A stretch of DNA of 22,650 bases, taken from the IMG/VR virus record IMGVR_UViG_3300031578_000365, positions 1 to 22,650 of that record; one strand, written 5' to 3'. This DNA comes from a virus. Made by a program: the position numbers and the translations under genes. The notes beneath the pieces were generated by a model. That model was given only the letters and a program-made list of their open reading frames with translations. It made no database searches and was not told the DNA's origin. The stretch's first letter is position 1; every line of letters begins with the position of its first letter. Below are positions 21,636-22,650 of the stretch, piece after piece.

Positions 21636-22650
21636 CGTACAACTCCTTTGCGTTGACCTGGACAGAGCCGATGCGACCCTCGTCATAGCCATAGATGAAT
21701 CCAAGACTGGCGCGTTGTTGGCCCGAGAAGGACTTCAGCTTGGCCCACTCGTTGCTGGCCACCATGCTGGGCAGGAAGCGGATGACCACTCCAAACTCAG
21801 ACATCAGCGCGGAGTCGCGGTGCTGGTCAGCACAGTGCCACTCGCGGTTCCATGTGTCGGCCCAGTCCTGTGGTCTCTCGTTTGCCATGAGGCTGGCCAG
21901 TCTGTTGGCTTTGATGGAGTGGCCGTGCTCGTAGCCGATCAGGTTGCAGCCATACCTCGCGAAGACATACGGCGAACCCTGGCAGTCCACGGTGACGTTC
22001 TCGTCACGGCTGAAGTACCTGTCGATGATGCGGCCAAGAGCGAACTCACTCTGTCGGCCATGGTTGCCAGGCACCACCGGCACATGCACAGGGGCGATGC
22101 GAGAGAGGCCCTCGATGGTCTCAAGCAGCAGCTCCTCGACCTGGAGGAACGTGTGGTGCCACGAGTCCATCTCCGGTTGGCCGGTGCCAGCCGTGGTGCT
22201 GTGCCAAATGTTGTCGGCGTGCATCAGGTCGTTGCCCATGGTGAAGATAATGTTGTCGAATCCATAGGGCTGTGCTCGTTCGAGTAGTAGCTGGATGCCA
22301 CGGTGCCACAGGTCTTGTGCCAGGTCGAAGTCGTAGTTGTCGCGAGACATCGGCGTGAACGCACGTAGACCAAAGTGTGGGTCAGCAACACTGATCTCCA
22401 GCGCTCTCCTGCCTCCCTTGAGTGGGGCGTAGGCGTACTGACGTGGCTTGATCGGGCCACTGTTGGCCAGCTCTTCGAGCAGCTCCTCGATGCCGAGGGC
22501 CTCGTGGGCCTTGCGCTTGAAGAACGCCTTTATCTGCCACATGCTGCCGTCGCCCCACTGGTTGCCGACCCAGCGTTCCACGTACCACGCGTTGAGGTCC
22601 ACGTCGAGCATGTCGAGCAGGGCCTCGAGGCTGCGGGCCTGGCAAACAGC
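21622..22650 (-). CDS. Metallophosphoesterase, N-terminus beyond the edge
   Basis: The open frame continues without a stop to the window edge, so the true start is outside; 342 residues are visible. Counting from the first internal Met (22611), the motifs are DPH at 77-79, GND at 126-128, GNH at 182-184 and GYEHGH at 226-231, the order of the calcineurin-like metallophosphoesterase family (D-x-H, G-D/N-D, G-N-H, and G-H-x-H). These place two metal ions for phosphate ester cleavage. The residues upstream of Met, ending LEALLDMLDVDLNAWYVERW, contain a D-L-x-x-W-x-V-x-x-W pattern found in phage proteins. An SbcD-like or DNA-repair role is possible. It overlaps the VRR-NUC gene by 14 bases. Confidence 0.8.
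   Translation of the reverse strand, partial: AVCQARSLEALLDMLDVDLNAWYVERWVGNQWGDGSMWQIKAFFKRKAHEALGIEELLEELANSGPIKPRQYAYAPLKGGRRALEISVADPHFGLRAFTPMSRDNYDFDLAQDLWHRGIQLLLERAQPYGFDNIIFTMGNDLMHADNIWHSTTAGTGQPEMDSWHHTFLQVEELLLETIEGLSRIAPVHVPVVPGNHGRQSEFALGRIIDRYFSRDENVTVDCQGSPYVFARYGCNLIGYEHGHSIKANRLASLMANERPQDWADTWNREWHCADQHRDSALMSEFGVVIRFLPSMVASNEWAKLKSFSGQQRASLGFIYGYDEGRIGSVQVNAKELYGGGV

Noticed and set aside
1-22650. CRISPR array, tRNA genes, integrase or IS element
   Set aside because: I looked for regular spaced repeats, T-arm/anticodon layouts and transposase or recombinase motifs on both strands and found none.

Overview
The window is the structural half, plus part of an early or regulatory region, of a tailed bacteriophage genome (or a prophage of the same type). 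The gene order is typical of a phage with a short, podovirus-like tail. The minus-strand operon contains a large terminase, portal, scaffold-like protein, SU10/DUF5309-type major capsid protein, head decoration protein, tail adaptor, a large nozzle-like beta-propeller protein, two fibre-like proteins, a holin-like protein and the first codons of an amidase endolysin. No tape-measure, tail-tube or tail-terminator gene is visible, which argues against a long tail. GC content is high (my estimate is in the high fifties percent), starts have strong AAGGAGG-type ribosome sites, and GTG starts are used. This suggests a GC-rich host, which I cannot name. There is no integrase, repressor of a recognised family, tRNA, CRISPR array or insertion sequence.

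Layout. Bases 1-18873 read almost entirely on the minus strand, so transcription runs from high to low coordinates. A small terminase-like gene (18352-18873) is followed by about 390 non-coding bases rich in repeats, C/G tracts and a perfect palindrome. A minus-strand promoter candidate (18016-18045) then precedes five small or medium genes of unknown role, three with zinc-ribbon-like cysteine pairs, that lead into terL. Two extra putative structural genes sit between terL and portal. Genes are tightly packed, often with ATGA or TAATG overlaps. The clear exceptions are short gaps next to the capsid, decoration and neighbouring small genes, where perfect hairpins occur.

Bases 18907-21322 hold a divergent plus-strand operon. 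It has a promoter with an overlapping imperfect dyad, a strongly structured leader (13-bp closing helix), two small unknown genes, a ParB-like nuclease/HTH protein, a helical unknown protein, a 13-codon mini-ORF and two tandem zinc-ribbon genes that share a 25-bp repeat at their starts. It ends at a near-perfect copy of the 18241 palindrome and a strong GNRA-loop terminator. Bases 21327-22650 are minus strand again, with a VRR-NUC nuclease and a metallophosphoesterase running off the right edge, probably the end of a DNA-metabolism module.

How it fits together. The terminase pair would package DNA through the portal into a shell of the SU10-type capsid protein built with the scaffold-like protein, with decoration proteins on its surface. 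The adaptor and nozzle complete the tail and the fibres bind the host. The holin-like protein and amidase would lyse it. The plus-strand operon and its GTCAAC-type operators look regulatory. The least explained items are the structured leader at 19007-19113, the dispersed GTCAAC dyads, and the repeat-rich gap beside the small terminase gene. I do not see a clear new defence or enzymatic system.
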